Below, one piece after another: positions 1 to 9,772 of a stretch of 64,000 nt of DNA. The stretch spans positions 1 to 64,000 of the forward strand of contig JUEF01000086.1 of NCBI GenBank assembly GCA_000802045.1, read 5' to 3'. A model generated the notes under the pieces. It saw nothing but the letters and a program-made list of their open reading frames with translations, ran no database searches and had not been told where the DNA came from. The first letter of the stretch is position 1; each line of letters begins with the position of its first letter. The position numbers and the translations under genes were made by a program. The stretch is from Peptococcaceae bacterium BICA1-8. Lineage in GTDB: Bacteria; Bacillota; Peptococcia; Peptococcales; BICA1-8.

Positions 1-2
1 AT

Positions 3-305
3 ACGAAGCTTAAGGAAATGAATGCCTGGTTAAAGTCGGTAAGAAATATGTTTGAAATCAAGGAATGGTGGAAGATACTAGCGGCCAAACTTAGAGGCCA
101 CTACGAATATTACGGAATTAGTGGAAATTATGCAAGCCTGAGGGCTTATTATCGGGAGACCGGTAAGCTGGTATATAAGTGGATAAATAGACGCAGTCAG
201 AAAAAGAGCATGAACTATGAACAATTTACGCAATACCTGAAGCGATTTCCTCTCCCCAAACCTGAAATCAAACATAATATTTATATCCTTGATAGAAATG
301 TGTAA
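3..305 (+). CDS. Group II intron reverse transcriptase/maturase, C-terminal end (partial)
   Basis: The frame is open to the left edge, so only the last ~100 residues are present. The fragment has the features of the maturase (X) domain C-terminus of bacterial group II intron proteins: an LRGHYEYYG motif, a KWINRRSQKKS motif and a PLPKP motif near the end. These proteins splice their own intron and copy it into DNA targets. The stop lies 15 bases before an RNA segment that folds as intron domain V, which is the normal arrangement. The reverse transcriptase and thumb domains lie outside the window, so whether the element is intact cannot be judged. Confidence 0.9.
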   Translation, partial: TKLKEMNAWLKSVRNMFEIKEWWKILAAKLRGHYEYYGISGNYASLRAYYRETGKLVYKWINRRSQKKSMNYEQFTQYLKRFPLPKPEIKHNIYILDRNV

Positions 306-320
306 GTGAGTATTGATGAA

Positions 321-353
321 GAGCCGGATGAGGGAAAACCTCAAGTCCGGTTC
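321..353 (+). ncRNA. Group II intron domain V catalytic hairpin
   Basis: A 33-nt segment starts GAGCCGGATG and ends GTCCGGTTC. The two arms pair around a GAAAA-type loop, matching the conserved domain V shape (AGC triad side, GNRA-like cap). It sits just after the maturase stop codon, as expected. Confidence 0.85.
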
Positions 354-424
354 TGTGAGGGGCATAATAAGTCTCTTACGTTGGATGAGATTTAGATATG
401 TCTACTCGACAAAATTAATTTAGA

Positions 425-532
425 ATAGACCATAGACCATAGACCATAGACCATAGACCATAGACCATAGACGATAGACGATAGACGATAGACTATTGAC
501 GAACGACGAATTGACGAATTGACGAATTGACT
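425..532 (+). repeat. Short tandem repeats (7 bp then 8 bp) upstream of mreB
   Basis: From 425 to about 494 the unit ATAGACC repeats about six times, then changes to ATAGACG for about three copies. From about 494 to 532 the unit becomes TTGACGAA for three to four copies. The run is not coding. It belongs to a style of repeat seen in several other intergenic regions of this window. Confidence 0.9.
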
Positions 533-534
533 AA

Positions 535-1590
<1,056 letters not shown>

Positions 1591-1605
1591 GAATGGTGGT
1601 CTCAA

Positions 1606-2487
1606 ATGACCAAATACAAGATTCTAAGCAAAGTAATAAGTATTGTAATTATAATTATTATTTTGCTTACCATTGCCAGATATACAGGCATGGAGCGTAT
1701 GAGCCTCAGCCCACTGGAAAAAGGTTTAAAGATAGTAGTAGCTCCGCTAACCAGCGGAGCTACTAGTGCTATCCAAAAAACAAATGACTTTTTTGGTATG
1801 TTTGGGGAAATCAATGCATTACGGGAAGAAAATGCTGTTCTTATGAAAAAAGTTGGTGAGTTGAACCAAGAAATAGACATGCTTAGGGATTATGGTTTAG
1901 AAAACACCAGATTAAGAGAATTATTGGATTACAAACAGGTTCATGTTAACGATTTTCAGCTTTTAGCTGCTCAAGTAATTGGCAGAGATCCTAGTAACTG
2001 GTACAGTACAATAATTATTAATAGGGGTGCAGATGAGGGAGTTCAAAAGGATATGTCCGTTATCACACATAAAGGTTTAGTAGGACGGGTTATTAATGTT
2101 TCCCCTCAAGCTAGTGAGGTCTTATTAATAATAGATCAGGAAGGTGCTGTAGGCGGTAGGGTTTGGGAAAACCGTGAGACTCCTGGTGTTGTGGAAGGTG
2201 CTGAAAGCAATCTTTTAAATATGATTCACATGCCCCATGATGCTAATATAGAGATTAATAATACTATAGTAACTTCAGGGCTTGCAGGCCTTTTTCCGCC
2301 GGGCATAAGAATTGGCCGTGTGGTTGAAGTAGAAGATGATGTTTCCGGCTTGATGAAAAGGGCAATTATTGAACCCTTCGTTAATTTTAACCGGATAGAA
2401 GAAGTGTTGGTTATATTAGAAGTCAGTGATAATTATAATATTCAAGAACAGCTTAGAGAACAAAGTGAGGAGGAATTAGAACAATGA
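1606..2487 (+). CDS. mreC: Rod shape-determining protein MreC
   Basis: 293 residues: a short cytoplasmic tail, one membrane segment at about residues 9-27, a coiled coil at about residues 60-110 rich in E/L/R heptads, then the beta-rich extracytoplasmic domain. MreC scaffolds the elongasome outside the membrane. It lies 15 bp after mreB and its stop overlaps the mreD start by 4 bp, so translation is probably coupled. Confidence 0.95.
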   Translation: MTKYKILSKVISIVIIIIILLTIARYTGMERMSLSPLEKGLKIVVAPLTSGATSAIQKTNDFFGMFGEINALREENAVLMKKVGELNQEIDMLRDYGLENTRLRELLDYKQVHVNDFQLLAAQVIGRDPSNWYSTIIINRGADEGVQKDMSVITHKGLVGRVINVSPQASEVLLIIDQEGAVGGRVWENRETPGVVEGAESNLLNMIHMPHDANIEINNTIVTSGLAGLFPPGIRIGRVVEVEDDVSGLMKRAIIEPFVNFNRIEEVLVILEVSDNYNIQEQLREQSEEELEQ

Positions 2488-2984
2488 GATATATTGTTCT
2501 GGCTCTCTTCGGTTTTATAGGACTAGTTTTGCAGTCTACTATTTTTAATGAAATAATTATTGCCGGAGTTAAACCTGATTTGATACTAATTATTGTTATC
2601 CTCTTTTCTCTCTTTAACGGGCCCCGTCAAGGGGCTTTTGCGGGTTTGGTATTAGGGCTATTAGAGGATATATTTTTGGCCAAGTATCTGGGATTGAATG
2701 CCGCCAGCAAGTTTATAGTTGGACTTATAATAGGTCTTCTAGAAAAGAGCATGTTTAAAGATAACTTCTCTGTACCAGTTTTAACTTTGTTTTTTGGATC
2801 TTTATTTTATTCAACAGTTTATTTTGTTTTTACAAATATAGTAGGGTATTCCTTAAGTATCGACCAGCTAGTAAGAATTGCTATACCTTTTGCAATATAC
2901 AACACGTGTTTCGCACCCTTTGTCTACGGCCGTTTCTACAAGGCTAGCACTAAAGGAATATTAAAAAGTAGTCACAATGCATGA
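2484..2984 (+). CDS. mreD: Rod shape-determining protein MreD
   Basis: 166 residues, almost entirely hydrophobic, with about five to six membrane segments, as expected for MreD. It contains the typical KPDLILI stretch followed by a glycine-rich segment and LGLLEDIF. The start ATG overlaps the mreC stop. MreD is the integral membrane partner of MreC and PBP2. Confidence 0.93.
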   Translation: MRYIVLALFGFIGLVLQSTIFNEIIIAGVKPDLILIIVILFSLFNGPRQGAFAGLVLGLLEDIFLAKYLGLNAASKFIVGLIIGLLEKSMFKDNFSVPVLTLFFGSLFYSTVYFVFTNIVGYSLSIDQLVRIAIPFAIYNTCFAPFVYGRFYKASTKGILKSSHNA

Positions 2985-3006
2985 TTAATGGAAGGAGGGA
3001 GGCGAA

Positions 3007-5019
3007 ATGAACGGCAAACGCAGAAAAATACTAGAAAAGGATATTAAGGTTTTTAAATGGATTATATTCTTTATATTCTTTATTCTTATTGCCCGGCTTA
3101 GTTGGCTGCAGCTTGTCGAAACAGATATTTATCGTACTAAAGCTGAAAATAACAGAATGCGGTTGATTACCACTCCAGCAACCCGGGGAAATATTATAAC
3201 TGCCGATAACGTCACAATCGCTACCGACTATCCTTCCTTCCGAGTTAGCATCACCTATTTGGGATTAAAAAATCAGGATCAGGTTGTTAATACCTTAGCT
3301 AAGATTTTAAATGACCCGGAGATAACTCCGGAATACATTAATGATTTGATAATAAACAACAGGGCCCGACTTTTTGAACCTATTATTATTAAAAGGAATA
3401 TACCAATTGAGATTGTTACTGCCATTGAATCCAGAAGGCAAGAACTGCCTGGGGTAACAATCGAGCCGGCACCAGAGAGAAAGTATCCCTATGGTAATTT
3501 GTCGGCACATCTTTTGGGCTATCTGAGCGAGGTAAATGAGGAACTAGGAAAAGAAGGATTTGAAGATTATAAATTAGGTGATTTAATAGGCAAAATTGGG
3601 GTAGAAAAGGAATATGACCAATACCTGCGGGGGAAGAACGGTTTTCGTCAGGTTGAGGTGAACGTCAAAAATCGACCTATTCGCGAGGTCGCAACTGTTG
3701 ATCCACAACCGGGGAATAATCTAGTTTTAACTATTGACTTTGATTTACAAAAGGTCATGGACGATACTTTTGATAGTGTATTAGCAGAACTCCAACAGAA
3801 TCCTAGGTCTGATAAAGCTAATGCCGGTGCTGCTGTTTTACTTGATGTAAAGACAGGTAAAGTGCTTGCAATGTCAACTAGGCCAGATAATAAAATAACT
3901 GTACAAAACAAGGCGATTCAAGGAAGATATATCCCAGGTTCTACTTTTAAAATGGTTACAGGAATTGCTGCCCTAGAAGCTAGTAAGGTGACACCTAAGG
4001 AAACAATCTATAATCCTGGCCGATACTGGTATCCCCCATATATCAAGAGTGTGGCACCGGTAGGACTGAGTAATTTATATACTGCTATTTCAAAATCCGA
4101 TAATGTTTATTTTCAGGAAATTGGTCGTCGGGTGGGCATAGATGGTATTACTGCCATTGGTGCAGAGCTTGGATTAGATGGTCCAACAGGCATAGATTTA
4201 CCCTATGAAAATAAAGGGGTTTCAGCACAACAGGGCCTGCCGACCATCGCCAAACGATTACAGTATTTTGATTGGGCAGCCATGATAGTTAACAAGCGCT
4301 TTGAAACGAGAATCCAAGAGCGGGAAGAAAAGTTTGATGCTCTAATTGCAAGTGAACAGGATGAAAATGAGATAAAAAAGCTTCAATGGCAGAAAGAAAA
4401 TGAAGTAAAAAATATTAAAGCACAATGGTCTATTGAACTTAAATGGAATACTAGCTGGCATGATGTAGATACCTTTAATGTTTCCATTGGACAAGGCCGA
4501 CAAAACTATACACCGCTGCAGTTGGCACATTATGTAGCGACAATAGCAAATGATGGGCTAAGGTACAAACCCTATGTTGTTGAGAAAATAATAAATTCTA
4601 GCGGTGAAATCGTAAAGGAGTTTAAGCCAGAGGTTATTGCAAAAGCCAATATATCTCAAAGTTCTTTCGATGAAATAAAAATTGCTATGGTGACAACAAC
4701 CCAACCAGGTGGAACTGCCTATTCTTTATTTAGTAAGTTTCCTAAAGAGATAAAGGTTGGAGCGAAAACTGGCACAGCCCAACCAGGTCAAGCTGGCTAT
4801 AGAGTGGGGGATAAGCAGTACTATGATGGTTTATTTGTAGCCTATGCTCCTGCTGATGACCCGCAAATTGTTTTTGCTGGTGTAGTGGAATTCGGCTATA
4901 GCGGTGGTGGCTCAGTGGGTAGAATTGCTCAAGCAGTATTTGAGGAGTATTTTGGCTTAAGACCAAAGGAAGTACCTCAGAATCAAATATCAAATGTCGA
5001 AACATTTAGTTTGGATTAG
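3007..5019 (+). CDS. mrdA: Penicillin-binding protein 2 (elongasome transpeptidase)
   Basis: 670 residues: an N-terminal membrane anchor (about 17-36), a pedestal/dimerisation region with TRGNI, and a class B transpeptidase domain. Catalytic motifs are complete: STFK with Ser312, SDN at 364-366, and KTGT at 587-590. The protein crosslinks peptidoglycan during lateral growth, with RodA as polymerase partner. Between SDN and KTG, at about residues 420-480, there is a highly charged helical stretch (many E, K, Q, R) that I do not recall from ordinary PBP2 proteins and that looks like an insertion. The start follows GGAGGGAGG. A terminator follows, so this ends the mre operon. Confidence 0.94.
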   Translation: MNGKRRKILEKDIKVFKWIIFFIFFILIARLSWLQLVETDIYRTKAENNRMRLITTPATRGNIITADNVTIATDYPSFRVSITYLGLKNQDQVVNTLAKILNDPEITPEYINDLIINNRARLFEPIIIKRNIPIEIVTAIESRRQELPGVTIEPAPERKYPYGNLSAHLLGYLSEVNEELGKEGFEDYKLGDLIGKIGVEKEYDQYLRGKNGFRQVEVNVKNRPIREVATVDPQPGNNLVLTIDFDLQKVMDDTFDSVLAELQQNPRSDKANAGAAVLLDVKTGKVLAMSTRPDNKITVQNKAIQGRYIPGSTFKMVTGIAALEASKVTPKETIYNPGRYWYPPYIKSVAPVGLSNLYTAISKSDNVYFQEIGRRVGIDGITAIGAELGLDGPTGIDLPYENKGVSAQQGLPTIAKRLQYFDWAAMIVNKRFETRIQEREEKFDALIASEQDENEIKKLQWQKENEVKNIKAQWSIELKWNTSWHDVDTFNVSIGQGRQNYTPLQLAHYVATIANDGLRYKPYVVEKIINSSGEIVKEFKPEVIAKANISQSSFDEIKIAMVTTTQPGGTAYSLFSKFPKEIKVGAKTGTAQPGQAGYRVGDKQYYDGLFVAYAPADDPQIVFAGVVEFGYSGGGSVGRIAQAVFEEYFGLRPKEVPQNQISNVETFSLD

Positions 5020-5060
5020 AATACATTATTATTTACGAGATTTGTGTCTAGAAATGGTTA

Positions 5061-5090
5061 AAAAACGGGGAAAAAATACCCCGTTTTTTA
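5061..5090 (+). terminator. Rho-independent terminator after pbp2
   Basis: A perfect stem (AAAAACGGGG with CCCCGTTTTT) around an A-rich 8-base loop, ending in a T-run. It separates the mre operon from minCDE. Confidence 0.9.
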
Positions 5091-5203
5091 ATAGTATCAA
5101 GCAGGGATAATAATATTTTTTGTAGAATTTAACAAATGAAGTGCCTTAATTTGCTTTTGGTGAAGCTATGCTTATATTTATTTACATAAAAGGGAGCAAA
5201 AGA

Positions 5204-5857
5204 ATGGAACCAGTGATTTTTAAAGGTAACAGAGAAGGGGTTGTAGTTCAGTTAAATTCTAATCTGAGCTTTGAGGAACTATGTACTAAAATTGAGGCCA
5301 AAATTAAATCGGTTGATTCGTTTTTAGGCAATAACACAGAGGTAATTATAAACTCTGGCTCGGTAGTATTTAATGATGGACAAGCCCAAAAGCTTAAAGG
5401 ACTCTTTAACTCCATGGGGTTATGTATTAAGAAATTTGTCCCTGAAGTCAACCAGCAGAGGGTGGAGGTAAATGATATGTCTATACCCGAAATAATTGAA
5501 GATGAGAATCACTTCTTATCACAAGGCTCTACCCTGATGGTTAGGAGGAATTTGCGTTCTGGACAGACTATCTTTCACGAGGGTACTGTTATTATTTTCG
5601 GGGATGTAAACCCGGGGGCGGAAATTATTGCTTTAGGGCATATTTTAGTCCTTGGTAACTTGCGGGGTATTGCTCATGCAGGAGCCCGTGGGGACACTCG
5701 GGCTGTAGTATTTGCCTCACGGTTGCTGCCCACTCAGCTACGAATAGCAGACTTTATAACTCGGGCTCCGGATGGGGAAATTCTGGTGCCTTCTGAACCA
5801 GAAATTGCTCGGATAAAAAATGGTATGGTGGTTATTGAGAAATACCTGCAAAAATAA
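5204..5857 (+). CDS. minC: Septum site-determining protein MinC
   Basis: With the ATG at 5204 (AGGGAG 8 bases upstream) the protein has 217 residues. An upstream in-frame ATG at 5168 lacks a good ribosome site. The C-terminal half is the MinC beta-helix domain: repeated short strands, VRRNLRSGQ, GDVNPGAEI and the glycine-rich LRGIAHAGARG segment that contacts MinD. MinC blocks FtsZ assembly away from midcell. It is the first gene of minC-minD-minE, 11 bp before minD. Confidence 0.95.
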   Translation: MEPVIFKGNREGVVVQLNSNLSFEELCTKIEAKIKSVDSFLGNNTEVIINSGSVVFNDGQAQKLKGLFNSMGLCIKKFVPEVNQQRVEVNDMSIPEIIEDENHFLSQGSTLMVRRNLRSGQTIFHEGTVIIFGDVNPGAEIIALGHILVLGNLRGIAHAGARGDTRAVVFASRLLPTQLRIADFITRAPDGEILVPSEPEIARIKNGMVVIEKYLQK

Positions 5858-5868
5858 GGAGGATAGCT

Positions 5869-6660
5869 ATGGGAGAAGTTATTGTTATAACATCTGGTAA
5901 AGGCGGCGTTGGCAAAACCACAACAACAGCAAATCTTGGTACTGGTTTAGCTGCTTTAGGAAATAAGGTAGTGCTTATTGATACTGACATTGGATTAAGA
6001 AATTTAGATGTAGTTATGGGCTTGGAAAACAGGATTGTTTATGATCTTGTTGATGTTACCCAGGGACACTGCCGCTTGAGGCAGGCCTTAATTAAAGACA
6101 AACGTTTTGATGGACTTTTTCTACTGCCAGCTGCTCAAACAAAGGATAAAACTGCTGTTAGTACCGATGATATGAAAAAACTGTGCAATGAGCTTAAAGA
6201 AGAATTTGATTATGTGCTTGTTGATTGCCCTGCAGGCATCGAACAGGGATTTAAGAATGCTATTGCAGGTGCAGAAAGGGCGCTTATTGTTACTACTCCG
6301 GAGGTATCTGCTGTAAGGGATGCTGATAGAATAGTAGGCTTGTTGGAAGCAAATGGTTTACGAGGACCTAAACTTATTATTAATAGAATTCGCCCTGATA
6401 TGGTAAAACGTGGAGACATGATGAATATTGAGGATATGCTTGATATTCTAGCAATTGAATTAATGGGAGTAGTTCCTGAAGATGAATACATAGTTGTTTC
6501 TACTAATAAAGGTGAACCTGCTGTACTTGATATGAACTCCCGGGCAGGACAAGCATATCGCAATATCGCTAAACGGGTTACAGGTGAAGTAGTATCATTG
6601 ATAAATCTGGAATATGATGAAGGGCTACTAAATAAACTTAAACGCCTATTGGGCTTATAG
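5869..6660 (+). CDS. minD: Septum site-determining ATPase MinD
   Basis: 263 residues, typical for MinD. A deviant Walker A motif, GKGGVGKTT, is at residues 10-18 with the signature lysine, and VDCPAGI is present. The protein ends in a short amphipathic helix (LLNKLKRLLGL) that reversibly binds membrane. MinD recruits MinC and is released by MinE-stimulated ATP hydrolysis. AAGGAGG lies upstream of the start. It sits between minC and minE. Confidence 0.97.
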   Translation: MGEVIVITSGKGGVGKTTTTANLGTGLAALGNKVVLIDTDIGLRNLDVVMGLENRIVYDLVDVTQGHCRLRQALIKDKRFDGLFLLPAAQTKDKTAVSTDDMKKLCNELKEEFDYVLVDCPAGIEQGFKNAIAGAERALIVTTPEVSAVRDADRIVGLLEANGLRGPKLIINRIRPDMVKRGDMMNIEDMLDILAIELMGVVPEDEYIVVSTNKGEPAVLDMNSRAGQAYRNIAKRVTGEVVSLINLEYDEGLLNKLKRLLGL

Positions 6661-6680
6661 GGATAAAAGGGGGTTTTAAA

Positions 6681-6962
6681 ATGATTGACTTCCTAAAAAG
6701 TGTACTGGGCAGAGAGGCGCCTAGCAGTAAAAATATGGCTAAGGAACGGTTGCGTTTAGTTCTTGTTCACGATAGAGCCAGCGTATCCCCGCATTTATTG
6801 GAAAATTTGAAAGAGGACCTGATTCGGGTCATTTCAAACTATATGGAAATTGATCAAAATGCTCTAGAAGTCCAGTTAAATAGGGAAGATGACTCGGTAG
6901 CTTTAGTAGCCAATATTCCAATCATTAAAATGAAACGCACATATCAGGATGCAAAGGTATAA
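6681..6962 (+). CDS. minE: Cell division topological specificity factor MinE
   Basis: 93 residues, the expected size. The anti-MinCD region (KERLRLVLVHDRA) and the following dimerisation domain ending in an IKMKR segment are recognisable. MinE stimulates MinD ATPase and drives the Min oscillation. The presence of MinE rather than DivIVA/MinJ alone fits Clostridia. It is the last gene of the min operon. Confidence 0.95.
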   Translation: MIDFLKSVLGREAPSSKNMAKERLRLVLVHDRASVSPHLLENLKEDLIRVISNYMEIDQNALEVQLNREDDSVALVANIPIIKMKRTYQDAKV

Positions 6963-7009
6963 TAATTAGTGGCTAGTGGCTAGTGACCAGTGTACAGTGC
7001 CCCATTTGG

Positions 7010-7111
7010 GGCTGACAACTACTTCTTGGGCATATTCTGCGTCTGACAATTGCTACTGGGTGAAGATATTGCGTCTGACATTTCTTTGGGGTTATACTTT
7101 TGCGTCTGATA
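7010..7111 (+). repeat. Degenerate 31-32 bp direct repeats with GCGTCTGACA core
   Basis: The core (GCG)TCTGACA recurs at 7039-7048, 7071-7080 and 7102-7111, with a diverged copy (GGCTGACA) near 7010. Spacings are 31, 32 and 31 bp. Between cores, a CTNNTGGG-like stretch and an ATATT/TACTT stretch also recur but are poorly conserved. Conservation is too loose for a CRISPR array. Confidence 0.7.
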
Positions 7112-7126
7112 CAATCTATAATTTTT

Positions 7127-7179
7127 AAGGCTGAGGTTGAGGCTAAGAAATGAATCTTAACCTTAACCTTGTATTTTTT
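7127..7179 (+). terminator. Imperfect terminator after minCDE
   Basis: A 15-bp stem with one mismatch and several G-T pairs (7127-7141 with 7156-7170) is followed by a run of six T. It is placed correctly to end the min operon but the stem is imperfect. Confidence 0.5.
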
Positions 7180-7354
7180 CTGTAGAACTGTAGCACTGAC
7201 GTGCAGCATAGCCTATAAGTTCAGAAAGTGCCAGTTTTTATGTATGGACGGGAGTATATTAGATAGATATAATTAACCTTGATAGGATTGTTACTAAACT
7301 AGTCACTAGCTACTAGCTACTAGTCACCAGTAACTAACTGGAGGGCATTATATA

Positions 7355-8479
7355 ATGGGATTTTACAGGAAGATATTAAATAAAGTTGATTATACTCTTA
7401 TTGCTACTGTTTTGCTCATCCTTGTGATGAGCCTATTTGTTTTAAACAGTGCTACTGCTCACCTCTCATCTTCGTATCTAATGAAGCAGATAATGTGGAT
7501 TTGCGTCAGTATGGTTGTGGTATTAGCGGTATTGCGTATTGAGTATACTGTTATTACTAAATATACTAAGTACTTATATATTTTAAATATTTTACTTCTT
7601 GTATCACTATTTTTCATAGGAACCGAGGTAAAAGGAGCTTTGTCATGGATAATAATACCTGGTGTAGGTAGTATTCAGCCTTCAGAGTTTTCTAAAATAC
7701 TTTTGATTATAACCTTTGCCCATTATTTAGTTTTGAAACAAGGGAAATTATCTAAACTACAGGACTTAATTCCTGCCTTTATCTTTGTAGCTATTCCGTT
7801 GCTTTTAATTCTAAAGCAGCCAGACTTAGGTACAGCTTTAGTAGTAATTGCTATTATGGTAGGTATGCTTTTTGTAGCAGGAGCTAATAGCTGGATTCTA
7901 ATGACTATCTTTGGTGGCGGTTCATTGGCTGCTATCGGTTATGTACTAGGACACCTTAAATTCGGTTGGTGGATGCCGCTCAAAGCATATCAGCTTAACC
8001 GGATTCTAGTGGTTTTTGACCCCAATATTGACCCTAGAGGAGCCGGTTGGAATGTTTGGCAGTCGAAAATTGCCATTGGCAGCGGAGGGCTCTTGGGAAA
8101 AGGCTTGGGGGGCGGTACTCAAAGCATGGGTCAATTTCTGCCCGAGCAGTGGACTGACTTTGTATTTGCGGTATTAGCAGAAGAACTGGGCTTTATGGGA
8201 GCGGGACTACTTTTAATAGCTTTTTTAATTTTATGTTTTCGGGGCTTAAAAATTGCCGCCGCTTCCAAGGATTTATATGGGAGTCTAATAGCTACAGGGA
8301 TAGTTTCCATGTATTTGTTTCATATCATTGAAAATGTGGGTATGGCCTTGGGAGTTATGCCTGTGACCGGAATTCCCTTGCCCTTTGTAAGTTACGGAGG
8401 CAGCTCCATGCTGACAAACATGATTGGGCTAGGGTTGCTGTTGAACATCTATGTGCGCCGCCAAAAAATTATATTCTAA
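7355..8479 (+). CDS. rodA: Peptidoglycan polymerase RodA (SEDS family)
   Basis: 374 residues with about ten membrane segments. SEDS signatures are present: PSEFSK, KQPDLGTALV, and LPEQWTDFVFAVLAEELG, which includes the conserved acidic loop, and a C-terminal PLPFVSYGGSS. RodA polymerises lipid II glycan strands and pairs with PBP2, encoded 2.3 kb upstream. FtsW is the alternative, but linkage to mre and min genes and the length favour RodA. A GGAGGG ribosome site lies upstream, and a strong terminator follows. Confidence 0.9.
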   Translation: MGFYRKILNKVDYTLIATVLLILVMSLFVLNSATAHLSSSYLMKQIMWICVSMVVVLAVLRIEYTVITKYTKYLYILNILLLVSLFFIGTEVKGALSWIIIPGVGSIQPSEFSKILLIITFAHYLVLKQGKLSKLQDLIPAFIFVAIPLLLILKQPDLGTALVVIAIMVGMLFVAGANSWILMTIFGGGSLAAIGYVLGHLKFGWWMPLKAYQLNRILVVFDPNIDPRGAGWNVWQSKIAIGSGGLLGKGLGGGTQSMGQFLPEQWTDFVFAVLAEELGFMGAGLLLIAFLILCFRGLKIAAASKDLYGSLIATGIVSMYLFHIIENVGMALGVMPVTGIPLPFVSYGGSSMLTNMIGLGLLLNIYVRRQKIIF

Positions 8480-8502
8480 GCAGGTTAAAAAAACATTTTT
8501 AG

Positions 8503-8528
8503 GGGCGGACCCATGTGTCCGCCCTTTT
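8503..8528 (+). terminator. Terminator after rodA
   Basis: A perfect 8-bp GC-rich stem (GGGCGGAC with GTCCGCCC) around a 6-base loop, followed by TTTTATT. Confidence 0.9.
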
Positions 8529-8530
8529 AT

Positions 8531-8717
8531 TCAATGTAATATAGTACCTGCTGTATCATCCTCGGGAATATTGGGAAGTGTCGTAGTTTCACCTAGATGA
8601 TTTCGCAAAGTATATTTTTCTGCATCCTTATCTACCATATAATAATCAGGCATCAATGGTATTTTGCCTATATTTGTTGCAATAACATACATGGGCTGAG
8701 CTAAGCCGGAAGTATGA
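8531..8717 (-). pseudogene. Decayed coding fragment downstream of the GtrA gene
   Basis: Read on the minus strand, about 60 codons are open with protein-like composition (for example GKIPLMPDYYMVDKD) and end at a TGA at 8531. The frame is closed just upstream by TAA and has no ribosome site. It looks like the C-terminus of a larger protein whose 5' part is lost. I do not recognise the family. Confidence 0.35.
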
Positions 8718-8750
8718 CCTCTAAGTTACGAGGATTTCTGCTCCAAAGCG

Positions 8751-9191
8751 TTATTTCCCATAATTATGTTCCCCCTTTTGACCAAATACATATAACTTCT
8801 GTCCAAAAAAGTTCAGACCTGTAAACAGCACCATGCCCACTAGCATAGCTAATTGCTCAATTATACTTAGGGTAAAGCTATAGTCCATTTCCAACAGGAG
8901 ATAACGGACAAGAGGCTTGGCAATAAGATATGCTGCAAAATAACATATTCCAATATTCACGGTAAATTTTATGCCTGTGAAGAGATAGCTGTCTTGATTT
9001 TTAAAGGTAAAGCTTTTATTTAAAAAGAATGAAATAATACTGCCAAGGGTATATGACGTGGCACTAGACCCCCAATAACCCCAACCAAAAAAGTTATAGA
9101 AAGAAAACATTGTAAATATTCCCAAAATAGTATTAAAAATACCTACCAGTATAAATTTGACCACTTGGTTTTTCATTATCCTTTTCACCAT
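8751..9191 (-). CDS. GtrA-like flippase-family membrane protein
   Basis: 146 residues with four membrane segments, matching the GtrA/DPMS flippase-like family. The pattern includes VKFILVGIFNTILG at the N-terminus and a SFFLNKSFTFKN loop. Family members assist transfer of polyprenyl-linked sugars across the membrane and usually sit beside GT2 glycosyltransferases. Here the neighbours on both sides are only coding remnants, so the protein may be orphaned. The start is uncertain: ATG at 9191 or ATG at 9176, neither with a good ribosome site. Confidence 0.8.
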   Translation of the reverse strand: MVKRIMKNQVVKFILVGIFNTILGIFTMFSFYNFFGWGYWGSSATSYTLGSIISFFLNKSFTFKNQDSYLFTGIKFTVNIGICYFAAYLIAKPLVRYLLLEMDYSFTLSIIEQLAMLVGMVLFTGLNFFGQKLYVFGQKGEHNYGK

Positions 9192-9324
9192 CCATGCTTA
9201 GTACATTATTAGATACCGTGCTTTCAATTATATAACGTGGTCTACCTTTTATTTCTTCATAGATTTGAAAATCACAAAGGGATGGGTTGTCCAAATCCCA
9301 AAAGTGATGTAGAATATACTTCCT
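9133..9324 (-). pseudogene. Coding remnant upstream of and overlapping the GtrA gene
   Basis: On the minus strand a frame is open for about 63 codons with protein-like composition (IYEEIKGRPRYIIES) but begins right after a stop and lacks a start. It overlaps the start of the GtrA gene in a different frame, as an upstream operon gene's 3' end would. It is probably the tail of a deleted neighbour of unknown family. Confidence 0.35.
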
Positions 9325-9772
9325 TCATCTAGCTGGCTCTCCGCTCATATTTCCCCGTCATGTTTCTTTATAATTTCTTTTGTGATCTACAAATCCAGCC
9401 CGAAAAAATCCTTCTCTGAACTTTTACCTTTATAATATCTCACGAAAATATGGGGTAAATCTTCTCTTTTGTAATACTGTAAAAATTATCACTAGTTTTT
9501 TATAATTCTACTCTTTTAAGTACTATTTTTTGACAAGTTAAAAAATTATGGTAAAAATATATTGTTGATATTCAGTAAAATTAGGAAATAAGTCCTAACT
9601 TTCTTTGTAATTCGACCACATTTTCTTTTTACCTTTTTTAAATTAAAAACATTAGTAATCTTTCCTTTTTCACTCTTTCACTGTTTTAAAAGTATTAGAA
9701 AACGGGTAAGAGGAACAATAAAGGATGGATGGAAATAACATAGGATAAAAAGTAAAGTCTTGGAGGCAGCTT
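9325..9772. other. AT-rich intergenic region, no gene seen
   Basis: About 450 bp upstream of the rhomboid gene, strongly AT-rich with many stops in all frames. I see no gene, RNA or clear repeat in it. It probably contains decayed sequence continuous with the remnant at 9133-9324, plus the promoter of the rhomboid gene. Confidence 0.5.

Larger units (their letters stand above)
1..382 (+). mobile_element. 3' end of a group II intron
   Basis: A maturase C-terminus is followed by a domain V-like hairpin and then a short domain VI-like stem (GTGAG near 355-359 can pair with CTTAC near 375-379). The intron 3' boundary is therefore placed at about 379-382. The 5' part is outside the window. It inserted about 190 bp upstream of mreB, in intergenic DNA. 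Confidence 0.75.
6963..7354. other. Intergenic region minE-rodA (about 390 bp), repeat-rich
   Basis: No credible gene. It holds CTAGTGGC/TAGTGAC-type heptamer repeats at 6966-6990, a set of degenerate 31-bp repeats (7010-7111), an imperfect terminator (7127-7179), and a second heptamer block (ACTAGTC/CTAGCTA) at about 7298-7335 just before the rodA ribosome site. Confidence 0.7.

Noticed and set aside
7010-7111. Possible CRISPR array because of ~31 bp periodic repeats
   Set aside because: Only about 10 bases are conserved per unit, the rest is partly similar rather than unique spacer DNA, and no cas genes are present.
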